In this document: piece by piece, positions 8,981-18,506 of the stretch | How the letters are laid out: each line of letters starts with the position of its first letter | How positions within the stretch are numbered: position 1 is the stretch's first letter | Origin: Sutcliffiella horikoshii | GTDB lineage: Bacteria; Bacillota; Bacilli; Bacillales; Bacillaceae_I | Direction of reading: 5' to 3' | Length of the DNA: 64,000 nucleotides | Assembly: GCF_021991925.1 (NCBI RefSeq) | Contig: NZ_RXZI01000002.1 | Span: 496,001 to 560,000 of the forward strand | The notes under the pieces: model-generated | What the model saw: only the letters and a program-made list of their open reading frames with translations | Database searches by the model: none | What the model was told of the DNA's origin: nothing | Made by a program: the position numbers and the translations under genes

Positions 8981-10042
8981 ATGTATTTAACTATCATTTT
9001 TGCTTTTCTTGCAGCGTTTGTAACGGCTATATTGGTGACACCTTTGGTTATAAAATTTGCATTTTTAATTGGAGCAACGGATAAACCAAACAAAAGAAAA
9101 GTTCATCAGAAAATAATGCCTCGTTTAGGGGGCTTAGCGATTTTTATTAGTGTAGCTGTAGGTTATTTTGTAGCTGGACTTTATGATCAAAAGGTAACAG
9201 CTATAACGGTTGCTGGTATTATAATTGTCATTACTGGGATTTTGGACGATAAGTTTGAATTATCACCTAAATCTAAATTGCTTGGCCAAGTTATAGCTGC
9301 TGTACTAATTGTAATGAGTGGGTTGACCGTACAAAATATTTATATACCATTTATAGGAGATATTTTACTTGGCTATTTAGCTATTCCTATAACAATTATT
9401 TGGATAATTGCCATTACAAATGCAATAAACTTGATAGACGGCTTAGATGGCTTGGCAGCAGGTGTTTCCGCAATAGCAATAGCAACAATCGCCGTTATGG
9501 CATTAATGAATGGTAAAATGCTGATATTGACACTTTCCTTAATTGTGTTAGGGAGCGTTTTAGGCTTTTTATTCTATAATTTTAATCCAGCGAAGATTTT
9601 TATGGGAGATACCGGAGCATTATTTTTAGGATATTGTATTTCTGTACTATCTCTCTTAGGGCTTTATAAAAGTGTTACTCTTTTTAGCTTCATTGTTCCT
9701 ATTCTTATTTTGGGATTACCAATTTTTGATACTTTATTTGCCATCTTGAGGAGGATTGCAAATAAAAAACCAATATCTTCTCCAGATAAAGGGCATTTGC
9801 ACCATCGTCTAATTTCACTGGGTATGTCTCACAGAAAAGCTGTACTATCCATGTATGGTTTAAGCATATTTTTCAGTTTTGTTGCTTTGATGGTTTCTTC
9901 TTCTACAATATGGGGAGCAATTGTTATCACACTAATCTTATTAGTCCTTTTGCAATTACTAGCTGAACTCGTAGGATTAGTAAATCAAAATTACAAACCA
10001 ATGATAAATATGTATAAGGTATTCAGAAAGAAATATCGTTAA
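8981..10042 (+). CDS. tagO: undecaprenyl-phosphate GlcNAc-1-phosphate transferase, copy 1 (TagO/WecA type)
   Basis: A 353-residue polytopic membrane enzyme that moves HexNAc-1-phosphate from a UDP-sugar to undecaprenyl phosphate, the first step of teichoic acid and many polysaccharides. Visible family motifs are DKPNKRKVHQ with MPRLGGLAIF near the N-terminus, the ILDD aspartate pair, NLIDGLDGLAAG, NFNPAKIFMGDTG and the HLHHRL cytosolic loop. About ten hydrophobic segments can be seen. AAGGGGA precedes the ATG. Its own terminator follows. A second copy lies 112 bases downstream, so which one starts wall teichoic acid is not certain. Confidence 0.9.
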   Translation: MYLTIIFAFLAAFVTAILVTPLVIKFAFLIGATDKPNKRKVHQKIMPRLGGLAIFISVAVGYFVAGLYDQKVTAITVAGIIIVITGILDDKFELSPKSKLLGQVIAAVLIVMSGLTVQNIYIPFIGDILLGYLAIPITIIWIIAITNAINLIDGLDGLAAGVSAIAIATIAVMALMNGKMLILTLSLIVLGSVLGFLFYNFNPAKIFMGDTGALFLGYCISVLSLLGLYKSVTLFSFIVPILILGLPIFDTLFAILRRIANKKPISSPDKGHLHHRLISLGMSHRKAVLSMYGLSIFFSFVALMVSSSTIWGAIVITLILLVLLQLLAELVGLVNQNYKPMINMYKVFRKKYR

Positions 10043-10046
10043 TCAC

Positions 10047-10077
10047 AAAAAACGTTGAAGAAATCAACGTTTTTTGT
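10047..10077 (+). terminator. terminator between the two tagO copies
   Basis: Stem arms AAAACGTTGA and TCAACGTTTT run into TTTTTTGTTTG just after the first tagO stop. Confidence 0.85.
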
Positions 10078-10154
10078 TTGTTTAAAGAATTTATCATTTT
10101 TCTCTCTTGCAATGCGCATACTATATACGATGGCTGGCTCAAGGAGAAAAAGAA

Positions 10155-11165
10155 ATGATTATTAGTGAATTAATTAAAGTCTTTTTAGCATGCTTTATTA
10201 CAGTAGTTTTAATAACTCCACTTGTAATGAAGTTAGCCCTCAAATGGGGTGTGACAGATAAGCCGAACGAGAGGAAAGTTCATCAAAAGTTAATGCCAAG
10301 GCTAGGAGGACTAGCTATTTTTATTGGCTTGTTTTTGGGCTATATCATTAGTGATTTAAGTGAATATCACATAAGTTCAATTAGTTTTGCCCTTATAATA
10401 ATTGTTCTTACCGGTTTTTTAGATGATCTCTTTCAAATTTCACCTTGGAAGAAACTTTTCGGGCAGATTTTAGCAACTTTAATTGTCATTCAAAGTGGAC
10501 TGCTTATTGAGTTTCTTAATATCCCATTTTTTGGAACCGTTCAACTTCTGGATTATTGGAGTTATATATTTACTTTTTTATGGATTATCGGAATCACAAA
10601 TGCTGTAAATTTAATTGATGGTTTAGATGGTTTGGCAGCAGGTGTCTCATGTGTCATCATTATTACAATATTAGGGTCAGCAATTAGTAATGAGAAGGTA
10701 TTAATAAGTACTTTGGCCGTGATGGTACTTGGAAGCACACTGGGTTTTTTACCATATAATTTTAACCCAGCAAAGATTTTTATGGGGGACACTGGATCGT
10801 TGCTGCTTGGGTTTAGTATCGCAATTATTTCATTATTGGGATTATATAAAAGTGTGGCTCTTTTTAATATTACAATAACAGTGCTAATATTAGGTGTTCC
10901 TGTAATTGATACTGTTTTAGCGATCATTCGGCGTCTTATAAATAGGAAACCCATTACGCAACCGGATAAGAAACATCTACATCATCAGATTCTATCCTTA
11001 GGTTTTTCACATAGAAACACTGTTTTGCTCATCTATTCCATCAGCTCGTTTTTCAGCTTAATGGCTCTCTTTTTGAGTCGGGATTATTTTAGCATAGTGT
11101 TCTTTATAACCATTATATTCGGGTTATTAGGAAGCATCTTTACATTTTATAGTTTAAAGAGTTAG
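10155..11165 (+). CDS. undecaprenyl-phosphate GlcNAc-1-phosphate transferase, copy 2 (TagO/WecA paralogue)
   Basis: A 336-residue polytopic membrane protein with the same ordered motifs as its upstream neighbour: DKPNERKVHQ, MPRLGGLAIF, FLDD, NLIDGLDGLAAG, NFNPAKIFMGDTG and HLHHQI. The ATG at 10155 is preferred over an upstream ATG at 10107 because AAGGAG sits 8 nt before it and the protein then lines up with copy 1. The tandem arrangement suggests duplication followed by specialisation, with one copy for the teichoic acid linkage unit and the other for the polymer encoded by the downstream genes. This split is inference. Confidence 0.88.
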   Translation: MIISELIKVFLACFITVVLITPLVMKLALKWGVTDKPNERKVHQKLMPRLGGLAIFIGLFLGYIISDLSEYHISSISFALIIIVLTGFLDDLFQISPWKKLFGQILATLIVIQSGLLIEFLNIPFFGTVQLLDYWSYIFTFLWIIGITNAVNLIDGLDGLAAGVSCVIIITILGSAISNEKVLISTLAVMVLGSTLGFLPYNFNPAKIFMGDTGSLLLGFSIAIISLLGLYKSVALFNITITVLILGVPVIDTVLAIIRRLINRKPITQPDKKHLHHQILSLGFSHRNTVLLIYSISSFFSLMALFLSRDYFSIVFFITIIFGLLGSIFTFYSLKS

Positions 11166-11309
11166 GAAAAAGGAATATTAATAATAAATTACGTGATAAT
11201 CACTTAATAATATTGTAAAATAAGAGTTGTTTTTGTTAGAAATTGTCGGTAGTATATGTGTTATTATGTACGAGTGGTATTATTATTTATTTTAAGGAGA
11301 CGAATTTAC

Positions 11310-12419
11310 ATGAAGGTTTCTATGTTAGATTTATCCGAACAATATTCATCTATAAAAGATGAAGTTATGGTTAAATTAGATGAGGTAATGAGTTCCTCAC
11401 AATTTATTCTTGGGCAAAACGTAAGGCAGTTAGAGGAAAGTGTAGCTGCTTATTCAAACGTAAAATATGGTGTGGGAGTAGGAAATGGAAGTGACGCCAT
11501 ACATATCTCTTTACAAGCTTGTGGTGTAAAAGAAGGCGATGAAGTCATAACAACTCCATTTACCTTCTTTGCAACAGCAGGGGCTATAGCTCGTGTAGGA
11601 GCAAAACCTGTGTTTGTTGACATCGATCCTATAACTTTTAATATTGACCCGGCTAATATTGAAGGGGCAATCACTGATAAAACCAAAGCAATAATCCCGG
11701 TTCATCTATATGGGCAAATGGCTGATATGCAGCCAATTAGAGAAATCGCAGATAAACACAACCTTTTTGTGGTAGAAGATGCTGCCCAAGCAATCGGATC
11801 TAAGTATCAAGGTAAATCGGTCGGAGAATTAGGTGATACCGCAACTTATAGCTTCTTCCCGACTAAAAACTTAGGTGCCTATGGGGACGCAGGCATGATT
11901 GTGACAAATAATGAAGAAATTGCTGAAAAAATGAAGGTAATACGTGTGCATGGAAGTAAACCTAAATACTACCACCATGTATTAGGGTACAACAGCCGCT
12001 TAGATGAAATGCAAGCCGCCATTTTGAATGTGAAGTTACCCCATCTTGATGAGTGGAGCAATAAACGAAGAGAGCTAGCAAACAACTATACATCACTTAT
12101 TAAGGAGTCAATAGAATCCATTGTTACTCCTATTGAAAAAGAAGGTAATCATCACGTCTTCCATCAATATACACTTAGAGTGGAGAGACGAGATGAATTG
12201 CAAGCATTTTTAAAGGAAAATGGTGTAGCGTCGATGGTGTATTATCCACTTCCGCTTCATGTTCAGCCGGTCTTCAGTGATCTGGGTTACCAAAAAGGTG
12301 ATTTCCCTCATTCTGAAAAAGCAGCGGAAGAAGCACTTTCCTTACCTATGTACCCTGAACTTAAATTGGAACAACAAGAGTACGTAGTAAAAGTGATCCG
12401 TGAATTCTATAATAAATAA
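11310..12419 (+). CDS. DegT/DnrJ/EryC1/StrS aminotransferase (WlbC/WbpE-like)
   Basis: A 369-residue PLP-dependent sugar aminotransferase. The cofactor lysine is K186 in SFFPTKNLGAYGD, and VVEDAAQAIGS holds the aspartate that contacts the pyridine ring. The ATG at 11310 follows AAGGAGACG, which displaces an upstream start at 11256. WlbC/WbpE members transfer an amino group from glutamate to UDP-3-keto-GlcNAcA. The nearby Gfo/Idh dehydrogenase and UDP-HexNAc 6-dehydrogenase make that the likely substrate. A weak hairpin separates it from the Wzz-like gene. Confidence 0.88.
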   Translation: MKVSMLDLSEQYSSIKDEVMVKLDEVMSSSQFILGQNVRQLEESVAAYSNVKYGVGVGNGSDAIHISLQACGVKEGDEVITTPFTFFATAGAIARVGAKPVFVDIDPITFNIDPANIEGAITDKTKAIIPVHLYGQMADMQPIREIADKHNLFVVEDAAQAIGSKYQGKSVGELGDTATYSFFPTKNLGAYGDAGMIVTNNEEIAEKMKVIRVHGSKPKYYHHVLGYNSRLDEMQAAILNVKLPHLDEWSNKRRELANNYTSLIKESIESIVTPIEKEGNHHVFHQYTLRVERRDELQAFLKENGVASMVYYPLPLHVQPVFSDLGYQKGDFPHSEKAAEEALSLPMYPELKLEQQEYVVKVIREFYNK

Positions 12420-12427
12420 CTAACGGT

Positions 12428-12458
12428 ATTTCTCCCTATTATAGGGAGAAATTCTTTT
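12428..12458 (+). terminator. weak terminator or attenuator before the wzz-like gene
   Basis: Arms TTTCTCCCTAT and ATAGGGAGAAA are followed by TTCTTTTG. The T-run is interrupted, so partial read-through into the next genes is likely. Confidence 0.6.
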
Positions 12459-12482
12459 GTACATAAAGTAGGAGGTACATTC

Positions 12483-13235
12483 ATGGAAGAAACAAAAGAA
12501 CGTTATGTACTATATGAGTTTCTAGAGTATTTTTGGAAGAAGAAATGGATTTTTGTGGTGCTACCTATAACGCTAGCAATAGTGGCATTTGGTTTAACGA
12601 AATTCACAGAGGAAAGACCTTATACTGCTCTTAAGACTGTTTATTTGGGTAGTGAAAGTAAAGGGAGCTTTTCTGATCCGGTATTAGTAAAAAATGATTA
12701 TGGTAAATTTATCGATAGAAGCTTGCGAAAAAATTTAGAAATGGTACCAAATAACCGTGTGGTGGTTTTTAGTTTAACGGGCGGTTCACAGTCAGAATTA
12801 GAAGAGCAATTGGATAGAGTTACTGAAAACTACTTTCGTGATTTAGTAGAAGATTCTGAAAGAACGAAGAATACTATGAATAATCAAATTACTGCCTTGG
12901 AAATGAAAAAACAACAAACGGAAAAGGAAATAGAAAAATATAAAGGTTTCTTGGATAGGGAAGAGTTAGATCCATTAACCATTCGCGATTACCTTCAAAG
13001 GCTTTCTAATCAAGAGGATATATTATTTGAATACACATTTGAGTTGACAGAGGAACAAAATAATTTAGAAAACTATGAAGAGCCAAGGATTTTGGATACA
13101 GTTGTAAGTCAGCAAAGGAGTAACCTTAAAACCAACGTTGCCGCTGCCTTCCTTTTCGGTTTATTCCTATCCCTTCTTCTAGTAACACTTCTCAAGTATA
13201 TTCAAGATGCAAAAAGGGGGAGAAGGTATGATTAA
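12483..13235 (+). CDS. Wzz/YveK-type chain-length determinant protein
   Basis: A 250-residue inner-membrane protein. A first membrane segment spans about residues 18-36 (KWIFVVLPITLAIVAFGL) and a second about 222-240 (AAFLFGLFLSLLLVTLL). Between them is an extracytoplasmic region with a coiled-coil stretch (residues about 110-200, rich in E, K and Q). This is the layout of polysaccharide co-polymerases that set polymer length. No BY-kinase gene is fused or adjacent, unlike many capsule loci. GTAGGAGGT precedes the start. It overlaps the next gene by 8 bases. Confidence 0.82.
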   Translation: MEETKERYVLYEFLEYFWKKKWIFVVLPITLAIVAFGLTKFTEERPYTALKTVYLGSESKGSFSDPVLVKNDYGKFIDRSLRKNLEMVPNNRVVVFSLTGGSQSELEEQLDRVTENYFRDLVEDSERTKNTMNNQITALEMKKQQTEKEIEKYKGFLDREELDPLTIRDYLQRLSNQEDILFEYTFELTEEQNNLENYEEPRILDTVVSQQRSNLKTNVAAAFLFGLFLSLLLVTLLKYIQDAKRGRRYD

Positions 13236-14238
13236 CTTTGCTATAGTAGGAATTGGCCATATTTCTAAAAAACATATGGATGCAATCGCAAACATTGAGG
13301 GTGCTCAAGTTGTAGCGCTCTGTGATAATAATGAATTGAGACTAAAGGAATATGAAGGTCAATTTGAACTTTTTAGTGATTTAGAAACAATGTTAAAAGA
13401 GCAAACGAACATAGATGTTGTAAATATTTGTGTCCCTTCTGGGTTACATGCCAATATGACAAAAATTTGTGCGAACTATAACAAACATGTTATTGCTGAA
13501 AAACCAATGGCGCTGAAATTACAAGATGCAGAAGAAATGATAAAGGTTTGTGAAGAAAATGGAGTGAAGCTTGCTATTGTTCATCCAAATAGATACAGGC
13601 CGGCATTCTTGGAACTAAGAAGGCTTTTCGACAATAATATATTTGGTAAGATTAGCCATGCTAATGCGACTGTTAGATGGAATAGAAATGATGCTTACTA
13701 TGCTCAAGCTCCATGGAGAGGAACGAAAGAGTTTGATGGTGGAGTACTAATGAACCAAGCCATTCACGATTTGGATTTACTGTTATGGTTCATGGGAGAG
13801 GTTGAATCTGTACAGGCGATGGCTACCACTCGTTTAAGGAATATTGAAGCAGAAGATGTTGCTGCAGCGGTTGTAACGTTTAAGAGTGGAGCACTAGGGA
13901 TTATTGAGGCAGCAACCACTATTTATCCGAAAAACTTAGAGGAATCCTTAGCGATATTTGGAGAAAATGCTTCTATTAAGATAAGTGGGCAAACTGCAAT
14001 TAACTTTGAAGTGTTAGATGCTAAAGATCTAAAAGAAGAAGAAAAAATTGAAATTATTGAGAGAGTTAAGAATGATCCATTTGGAACCCCAGGGCATCAA
14101 CACATCATTCAAGATATGGTGGTATCAATTAATGAGGGGAAAAATCCTAATGTTGATGGACAAGCTGGTATAGCTCCTGTAAGGTTAATATTAGCTATAT
14201 TGGAATCTGCGGAAACCGGCAAAAGAGTTTACCTATAA
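13228..14238 (+). CDS. Gfo/Idh/MocA-family sugar dehydrogenase (WlbA/WbpB-like)
   Basis: A 336-residue NAD-dependent oxidoreductase. FAIVGIGHISKKHMDAI is the Rossmann glycine motif and VIAEKPMAL holds the conserved EKP lysine. The WlbA/WbpB group oxidises C3 of UDP-GlcNAcA to the 3-keto sugar, which the DegT aminotransferase then aminates. The start at 13228, preceded by GGGGGAGAAGG, gives an 8-base overlap with the Wzz-like gene, typical of coupling; a longer frame from 13207 is less likely. Other Gfo/Idh substrates cannot be excluded from sequence alone. Confidence 0.85.
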   Translation: MINFAIVGIGHISKKHMDAIANIEGAQVVALCDNNELRLKEYEGQFELFSDLETMLKEQTNIDVVNICVPSGLHANMTKICANYNKHVIAEKPMALKLQDAEEMIKVCEENGVKLAIVHPNRYRPAFLELRRLFDNNIFGKISHANATVRWNRNDAYYAQAPWRGTKEFDGGVLMNQAIHDLDLLLWFMGEVESVQAMATTRLRNIEAEDVAAAVVTFKSGALGIIEAATTIYPKNLEESLAIFGENASIKISGQTAINFEVLDAKDLKEEEKIEIIERVKNDPFGTPGHQHIIQDMVVSINEGKNPNVDGQAGIAPVRLILAILESAETGKRVYL

Positions 14239-14252
14239 AGGAGATAACGATT

Positions 14253-15566
14253 ATGAATACAAAAGAAATATTACTAAATAAAATAAATAATAAAGAAGCA
14301 GTCATTGGAGTGGTAGGACTTGGATACGTGGGCTTGCCATTAGCTGTGGAAAAAGCCAAGGCTGGTTATAAAGTTATAGGGTTTGATGTGCAAGACAGCA
14401 GAGTTGCTCAGGTTAACGAAGGGGTAAACTATATTGGGGACGTAGTGGATGAAGAGCTTAAGGAACTTGTTCAAAGTGGAAAGCTGATAGCAACAACTGA
14501 TTACTCAAAAATAGAAGATGTAGATGCAGTAGCTATTTGTGTTCCAACACCGCTAGATGTCTACCAACAGCCTGATACATCTTACGTAGAAAGCTCTACT
14601 AGAGAAATAGCGAAATTTTCTCATGAAGGAATGCTTATAGTTCTAGAATCTACTACGTATCCTGGAACTACTGAAGAGATCGTTGTTCCAGCTTTAGAAC
14701 AAGCTGGATTAACTGTAGGTGAAACGGTATTCGTTGCTTACTCTCCTGAAAGAGTCGATCCAGGGAATAAGTTCTATAATACCAAAAATACGCCTAAAGT
14801 AGTAGGTGGTGTTTCTCAGAACTGTACGGAAATTGCTGCAACTCTTTATCGAGCGGTGCTTGAAGGAGAAGTTCATCAAGTTTCCAGTCCAGCAGTAGCA
14901 GAAATGGAAAAAATTTATGAGAATACCTTCAGACATATTAATATTGCTTTAGCAAATGAAATGGCAATACTTTGCGAGAAAATGGGTATTGACGTATGGG
15001 AAGTAATTGATGCAGCAAAAACAAAACCTTATGGGTTTATGGCATTCTATCCAGGACCTGGACTAGGTGGTCATTGTATTCCTATCGATCCATTTTACTT
15101 AACATATAAGGCTAGAGAGTTTAATTACCATACTAAGTTAATTGAACTTGCAGGTGAAATTAATAATTCTATGCCAGATTTTGTTGTAGATAGGGTTATG
15201 TATGCACTTAATGAAAGATCAAAAGCATTACGTGGATCAAATATCCTTGTATTAGGAGTTGCTTATAAGAAAGATATCGATGATGTTAGAGAGTCTCCAT
15301 CATTACCAATTATGTCTAGGTTACGTAAAGAAGGTGCAAATTTAACTGTGATTGATCCATTTGTAAGTTCTTTCAAATTGGACGGAGATGTTATTGAACC
15401 TGTAGAACTAAATGAAGATCTACTCAAAAAAGCAGATCTGACACTTATCTTAACAGATCATACAAATATTAATTATGAGATGGTAAGTAAACACAGCAAT
15501 GTAATATTTGATACACGAAACGCAATGAAAGATGTGGAAAAGCCGGCTAACTACATTAAGTTGTAG
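14253..15566 (+). CDS. UDP-N-acetyl-hexosamine 6-dehydrogenase (WbpA-like)
   Basis: A 437-residue UDP-sugar dehydrogenase of the UDP-Glc/GDP-Man family, oxidising C6 of UDP-GlcNAc (or UDP-ManNAc) to the uronic acid. Residues 16-30 (AVIGVVGLGYVGLPL) bind NAD. The catalytic cysteine is C275 in GPGLGGHCIPIDP. The C-terminal UDP-binding domain has GVAYKKDIDDVRESPSL. The flanking genes point to the UDP-GlcNAc3NAcA pathway. AAAGGAGAT precedes the ATG. WecC-type activity on UDP-ManNAc made by MnaA is the main alternative. Confidence 0.9.
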   Translation: MNTKEILLNKINNKEAVIGVVGLGYVGLPLAVEKAKAGYKVIGFDVQDSRVAQVNEGVNYIGDVVDEELKELVQSGKLIATTDYSKIEDVDAVAICVPTPLDVYQQPDTSYVESSTREIAKFSHEGMLIVLESTTYPGTTEEIVVPALEQAGLTVGETVFVAYSPERVDPGNKFYNTKNTPKVVGGVSQNCTEIAATLYRAVLEGEVHQVSSPAVAEMEKIYENTFRHINIALANEMAILCEKMGIDVWEVIDAAKTKPYGFMAFYPGPGLGGHCIPIDPFYLTYKAREFNYHTKLIELAGEINNSMPDFVVDRVMYALNERSKALRGSNILVLGVAYKKDIDDVRESPSLPIMSRLRKEGANLTVIDPFVSSFKLDGDVIEPVELNEDLLKKADLTLILTDHTNINYEMVSKHSNVIFDTRNAMKDVEKPANYIKL

Positions 15567-15603
15567 ACAACAACTTTTACACTGTCTTAGGAGTGTTAAA
15601 TTC

Positions 15604-17025
15604 TTGTTTAATCATCTAAAACGATTGGGGGGAGATTCCCTCCTTTATGCATTAATGAATGTAGGGACAAAATTAATTGCATTCCTGATGTTGCCAATTT
15701 ACACAACCTACCTATCCCCATCGGAAATGGGAGTGTTTGAAAACGTAGATGCTCTCATTTCCATATTAATATTTGTTGTTATTTTTGGTACCGATAATGC
15801 ACTTGCTTATTATTTCTACAATACAAATGATGAAAAAGAAAGAACAGAGTTGTTCCAGACTGCTCTATATTTCCGTGTTATTATTGCAGTTGGATTTAAT
15901 TTAATCTTTATATTTTTTGGTGAGTACATTTCTACCATTTTATTAGGTACGCCAGATTATAAATACATCTTTTTCCTAGCAGGAACCGTCCTCATTGTCG
16001 AAACAATTATTACTTTGGTATTAACCTATTACAGGTTCCAATTTAAAAGTAAAAAAGTTGTTTTTACTACTGTTGCAAAATTAGCATTTGTAGCCATACT
16101 TTCTTATCTATTTCTTAAGTATTCAGATCTGCAAGTAAGTTCTATTTACTTGGGACGACTGATTAGTGTAATTATCATTGTATTAGTTTTGGTTCCTTCA
16201 TTAATAAAAATGTTTTCTTTTAAATTTAATAAAGAAATACTAAAAAAATTGGTGGTGTATGGTGCACCTCTAGTGCCTGCTTCAGTTGCATTCTGGATTA
16301 TAACTTTCTCCAATCGGTTTTTTTTAACAACGTTTGAATCTTTAAATAGCGTAGGTATATATGGTGTTGCAATTAAATTTGCGACAGTAATAAGTTTATT
16401 AACCTCTAGTGTCCAAATGGCGTGGAGACCTTATTCTATGTCGATAAAGGATAATTCAAATGCTAAACAGATTTATTCAACATTGTTTTTACTGATATTA
16501 ATTATCGGTATGACTGGACTACTGGGAATAGCGACAGTAATCCCATTAGTAATGGAATTTATGATTAAGGACCCTGCTTATGCAGAGGCTAGTCGCTATA
16601 TAGCTATTTTAAGCTTAGGATCATTTTTAAGTTTTTATTACTTAATTATATCTATAGGTCTCTTTTTCAATAAGAAGACAGGTGTCATATCTATTTATGT
16701 TGGAATATCAGCTGTAATTAGTGTGGTTTTAAACATATTATTAATCCCAGTATTTTCAATATGGGGGGCAGTAATTGCTCTAATAGCCTCTTATTTATTT
16801 GTGAATATTTCAATTTTTATAAGAAGTCAAAAAGAGTATTATATTCCCGTATCCATTTTCAAAATGGTTCTTTTGTTTTTAAGTGGCATATTGGGCATAC
16901 TAACTATAGTTTATGTACAAGAAAATGAGGGAATTAGCAATTACTATATTGTTATACCCTGGATTGTGAACATTGTCGTCACACTTTTAACTATTAAAGA
17001 TAAATTAATCAGCATAAGAAAGTGA
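15604..17025 (+). CDS. oligosaccharide flippase (Wzx-like, MATE/MOP superfamily)
   Basis: A 473-residue polytopic membrane protein with about 12-14 hydrophobic segments. The N-terminus FNHLKRLGGDSLLYALMNVG followed by LPIYTTYLSPSEMGVFE is typical of polysaccharide biosynthesis flippases. A TTG start at 15604 is chosen because AGGAG (15589-15593) lies 10 nt upstream. A longer frame from 15532 would overlap the dehydrogenase gene and add an unlikely hydrophilic extension. It would move undecaprenyl-linked repeats across the membrane for the polymerase encoded next. Confidence 0.85.
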   Translation: MFNHLKRLGGDSLLYALMNVGTKLIAFLMLPIYTTYLSPSEMGVFENVDALISILIFVVIFGTDNALAYYFYNTNDEKERTELFQTALYFRVIIAVGFNLIFIFFGEYISTILLGTPDYKYIFFLAGTVLIVETIITLVLTYYRFQFKSKKVVFTTVAKLAFVAILSYLFLKYSDLQVSSIYLGRLISVIIIVLVLVPSLIKMFSFKFNKEILKKLVVYGAPLVPASVAFWIITFSNRFFLTTFESLNSVGIYGVAIKFATVISLLTSSVQMAWRPYSMSIKDNSNAKQIYSTLFLLILIIGMTGLLGIATVIPLVMEFMIKDPAYAEASRYIAILSLGSFLSFYYLIISIGLFFNKKTGVISIYVGISAVISVVLNILLIPVFSIWGAVIALIASYLFVNISIFIRSQKEYYIPVSIFKMVLLFLSGILGILTIVYVQENEGISNYYIVIPWIVNIVVTLLTIKDKLISIRK

Positions 17026-17035
17026 GGAAATAGCT

Positions 17036-18400
17036 ATGCTTTATATAACCTTATGGCTAATAACCCTCATTACATCTTCATTTTTGTTCTATAAAGTATC
17101 AGGTAGCTTGTCTCTATTAAAGCCGAACCTAATAAGTATAACGTATTATTATTCATTATTAGTTTCAAGTTTTATTGGACCTTTACTAATTGTGTTAAAG
17201 TTAGACGAAAATTACATGATACATCGAATGCAAGACGATACTTATAGAGTTATTGGGTTTTTGTGGCTATGCTACATTATGATTATAATCCCTCTTACAA
17301 TGTTGATGTTATCTAAATGGGTTGGTTTTAATGCGAAGAAGGAATTTCATTTATATTTAGAGGCCCCGATAACCACGGATTTAAGGGAGAGTAAAGATTA
17401 TTTTTATATCTTTTCTATCTTAATGTTGTTTAGCATTGCGGCTATAATTTACATGATAACCCAACTAAACAATGTACCAATAATAGCTGCCTTAACAGGC
17501 AGTTCTGATCTTGGGAGACTTAGGATAGAAGCATCTCATGGATTTACAGGAAATGTTTTATTCAAGAATATTTTCGCTCTAGGATTAACACCAATTTTAT
17601 CTTTAATTGCATATGTATATTATGTAAAAACAAAATTGTTAAGATGGAAAATTTCTTTTATGCTGATGTTTGTTTTATCTGTTTTTGTATCTGTATATGA
17701 TTTGCAAAAAGCTCCTGTTTTCTTCTACATCCTTATGTTTATATTAATAAATTTTTACATCGGTAAAATTAGACTTTCCTTAAAAAGGCTAATGATGCTT
17801 GGATCTGTGGGAGTAATTTTAATAGTGACCATGTATGTTTTTATACAAGGAGTTACGAGTGTGGATCAATTCCTTTCTTATAATTCAGGGCCAGTTGGAA
17901 GATTAATTCTTTCACAAATATCACCGTTCTTCTTACACTTAGAGCTTTTCGGAAATCAAGTTGACTTTCTTAATGGCAGAAGCTTACCCAATATTCTCTT
18001 GCAATTCTATGACTTGGAACAGGTACGTTCTGCAAAACTTGTCATGGGGCAATATTTTCCTGATAGAGTGGCAGAAGGGACGGCTGGTGTTTTAAACACA
18101 GTGTTTGCTGGGGAAGCATACGCTAACTTTGGCTATTTAGGTATCTTGTTCGGGACAATTTATCTTGGTGCATACATTCAAATAATGTACATCTTTTTTA
18201 TAAGAATGCCGAAAAATCCGGTATTTATTAGCTTATTTGTTTTCTTTACAGTTAACATACCGAGAGTGGTAGTTGGAGGATTTATGGATTTTATTTTTAA
18301 TCCTTTTTGGCTTTTCGTATTTATCCTCTTTTTATCTACCCTATTTTGCCTCAAAATAAAACAAGAATTTCTGAGAATTTATATTAAGCAAGCTCATTAA
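17036..18400 (+). CDS. O-antigen-polymerase-like membrane protein (Wzy-like)
   Basis: A 454-residue protein of about 11-12 membrane segments with a long central loop that includes SPFFLHLELFGNQVDFLNGRS. It resembles O-antigen and capsule polymerases in topology rather than by strong motifs, which these proteins lack. The gap to the flippase is 10 bases, with GTGAGGAAA as RBS. Position next to wzx-like and wzz-like genes supports a polymerase role. It ends the operon, and a strong terminator follows. Confidence 0.75.
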   Translation: MLYITLWLITLITSSFLFYKVSGSLSLLKPNLISITYYYSLLVSSFIGPLLIVLKLDENYMIHRMQDDTYRVIGFLWLCYIMIIIPLTMLMLSKWVGFNAKKEFHLYLEAPITTDLRESKDYFYIFSILMLFSIAAIIYMITQLNNVPIIAALTGSSDLGRLRIEASHGFTGNVLFKNIFALGLTPILSLIAYVYYVKTKLLRWKISFMLMFVLSVFVSVYDLQKAPVFFYILMFILINFYIGKIRLSLKRLMMLGSVGVILIVTMYVFIQGVTSVDQFLSYNSGPVGRLILSQISPFFLHLELFGNQVDFLNGRSLPNILLQFYDLEQVRSAKLVMGQYFPDRVAEGTAGVLNTVFAGEAYANFGYLGILFGTIYLGAYIQIMYIFFIRMPKNPVFISLFVFFTVNIPRVVVGGFMDFIFNPFWLFVFILFLSTLFCLKIKQEFLRIYIKQAH

Positions 18401-18434
18401 AACAGCTTGGACTGAAATTTTAACCTTACGTTAT

Positions 18435-18478
18435 AAGAAGACCCCATTTCAACGCGGAAATGGGGTCTTCTTTATTTT
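18435..18478. terminator. bidirectional terminator between convergent genes
   Basis: A perfect 15-bp stem with arms AGAAGACCCCATTTC and its complement and an AACGCG loop ends in TTTATTTT. It serves the rightward polymerase operon and probably the leftward spoIID-like gene. Confidence 0.88.
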
Positions 18479-18506
18479 CAATAATATTTAATTTGTAAAA
18501 GCTTTC

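Noticed and set aside
10562-10954. 130-codon minus-strand frame within the second tagO copy
   Set aside because: It lies wholly inside a conserved membrane-enzyme gene and has no RBS.
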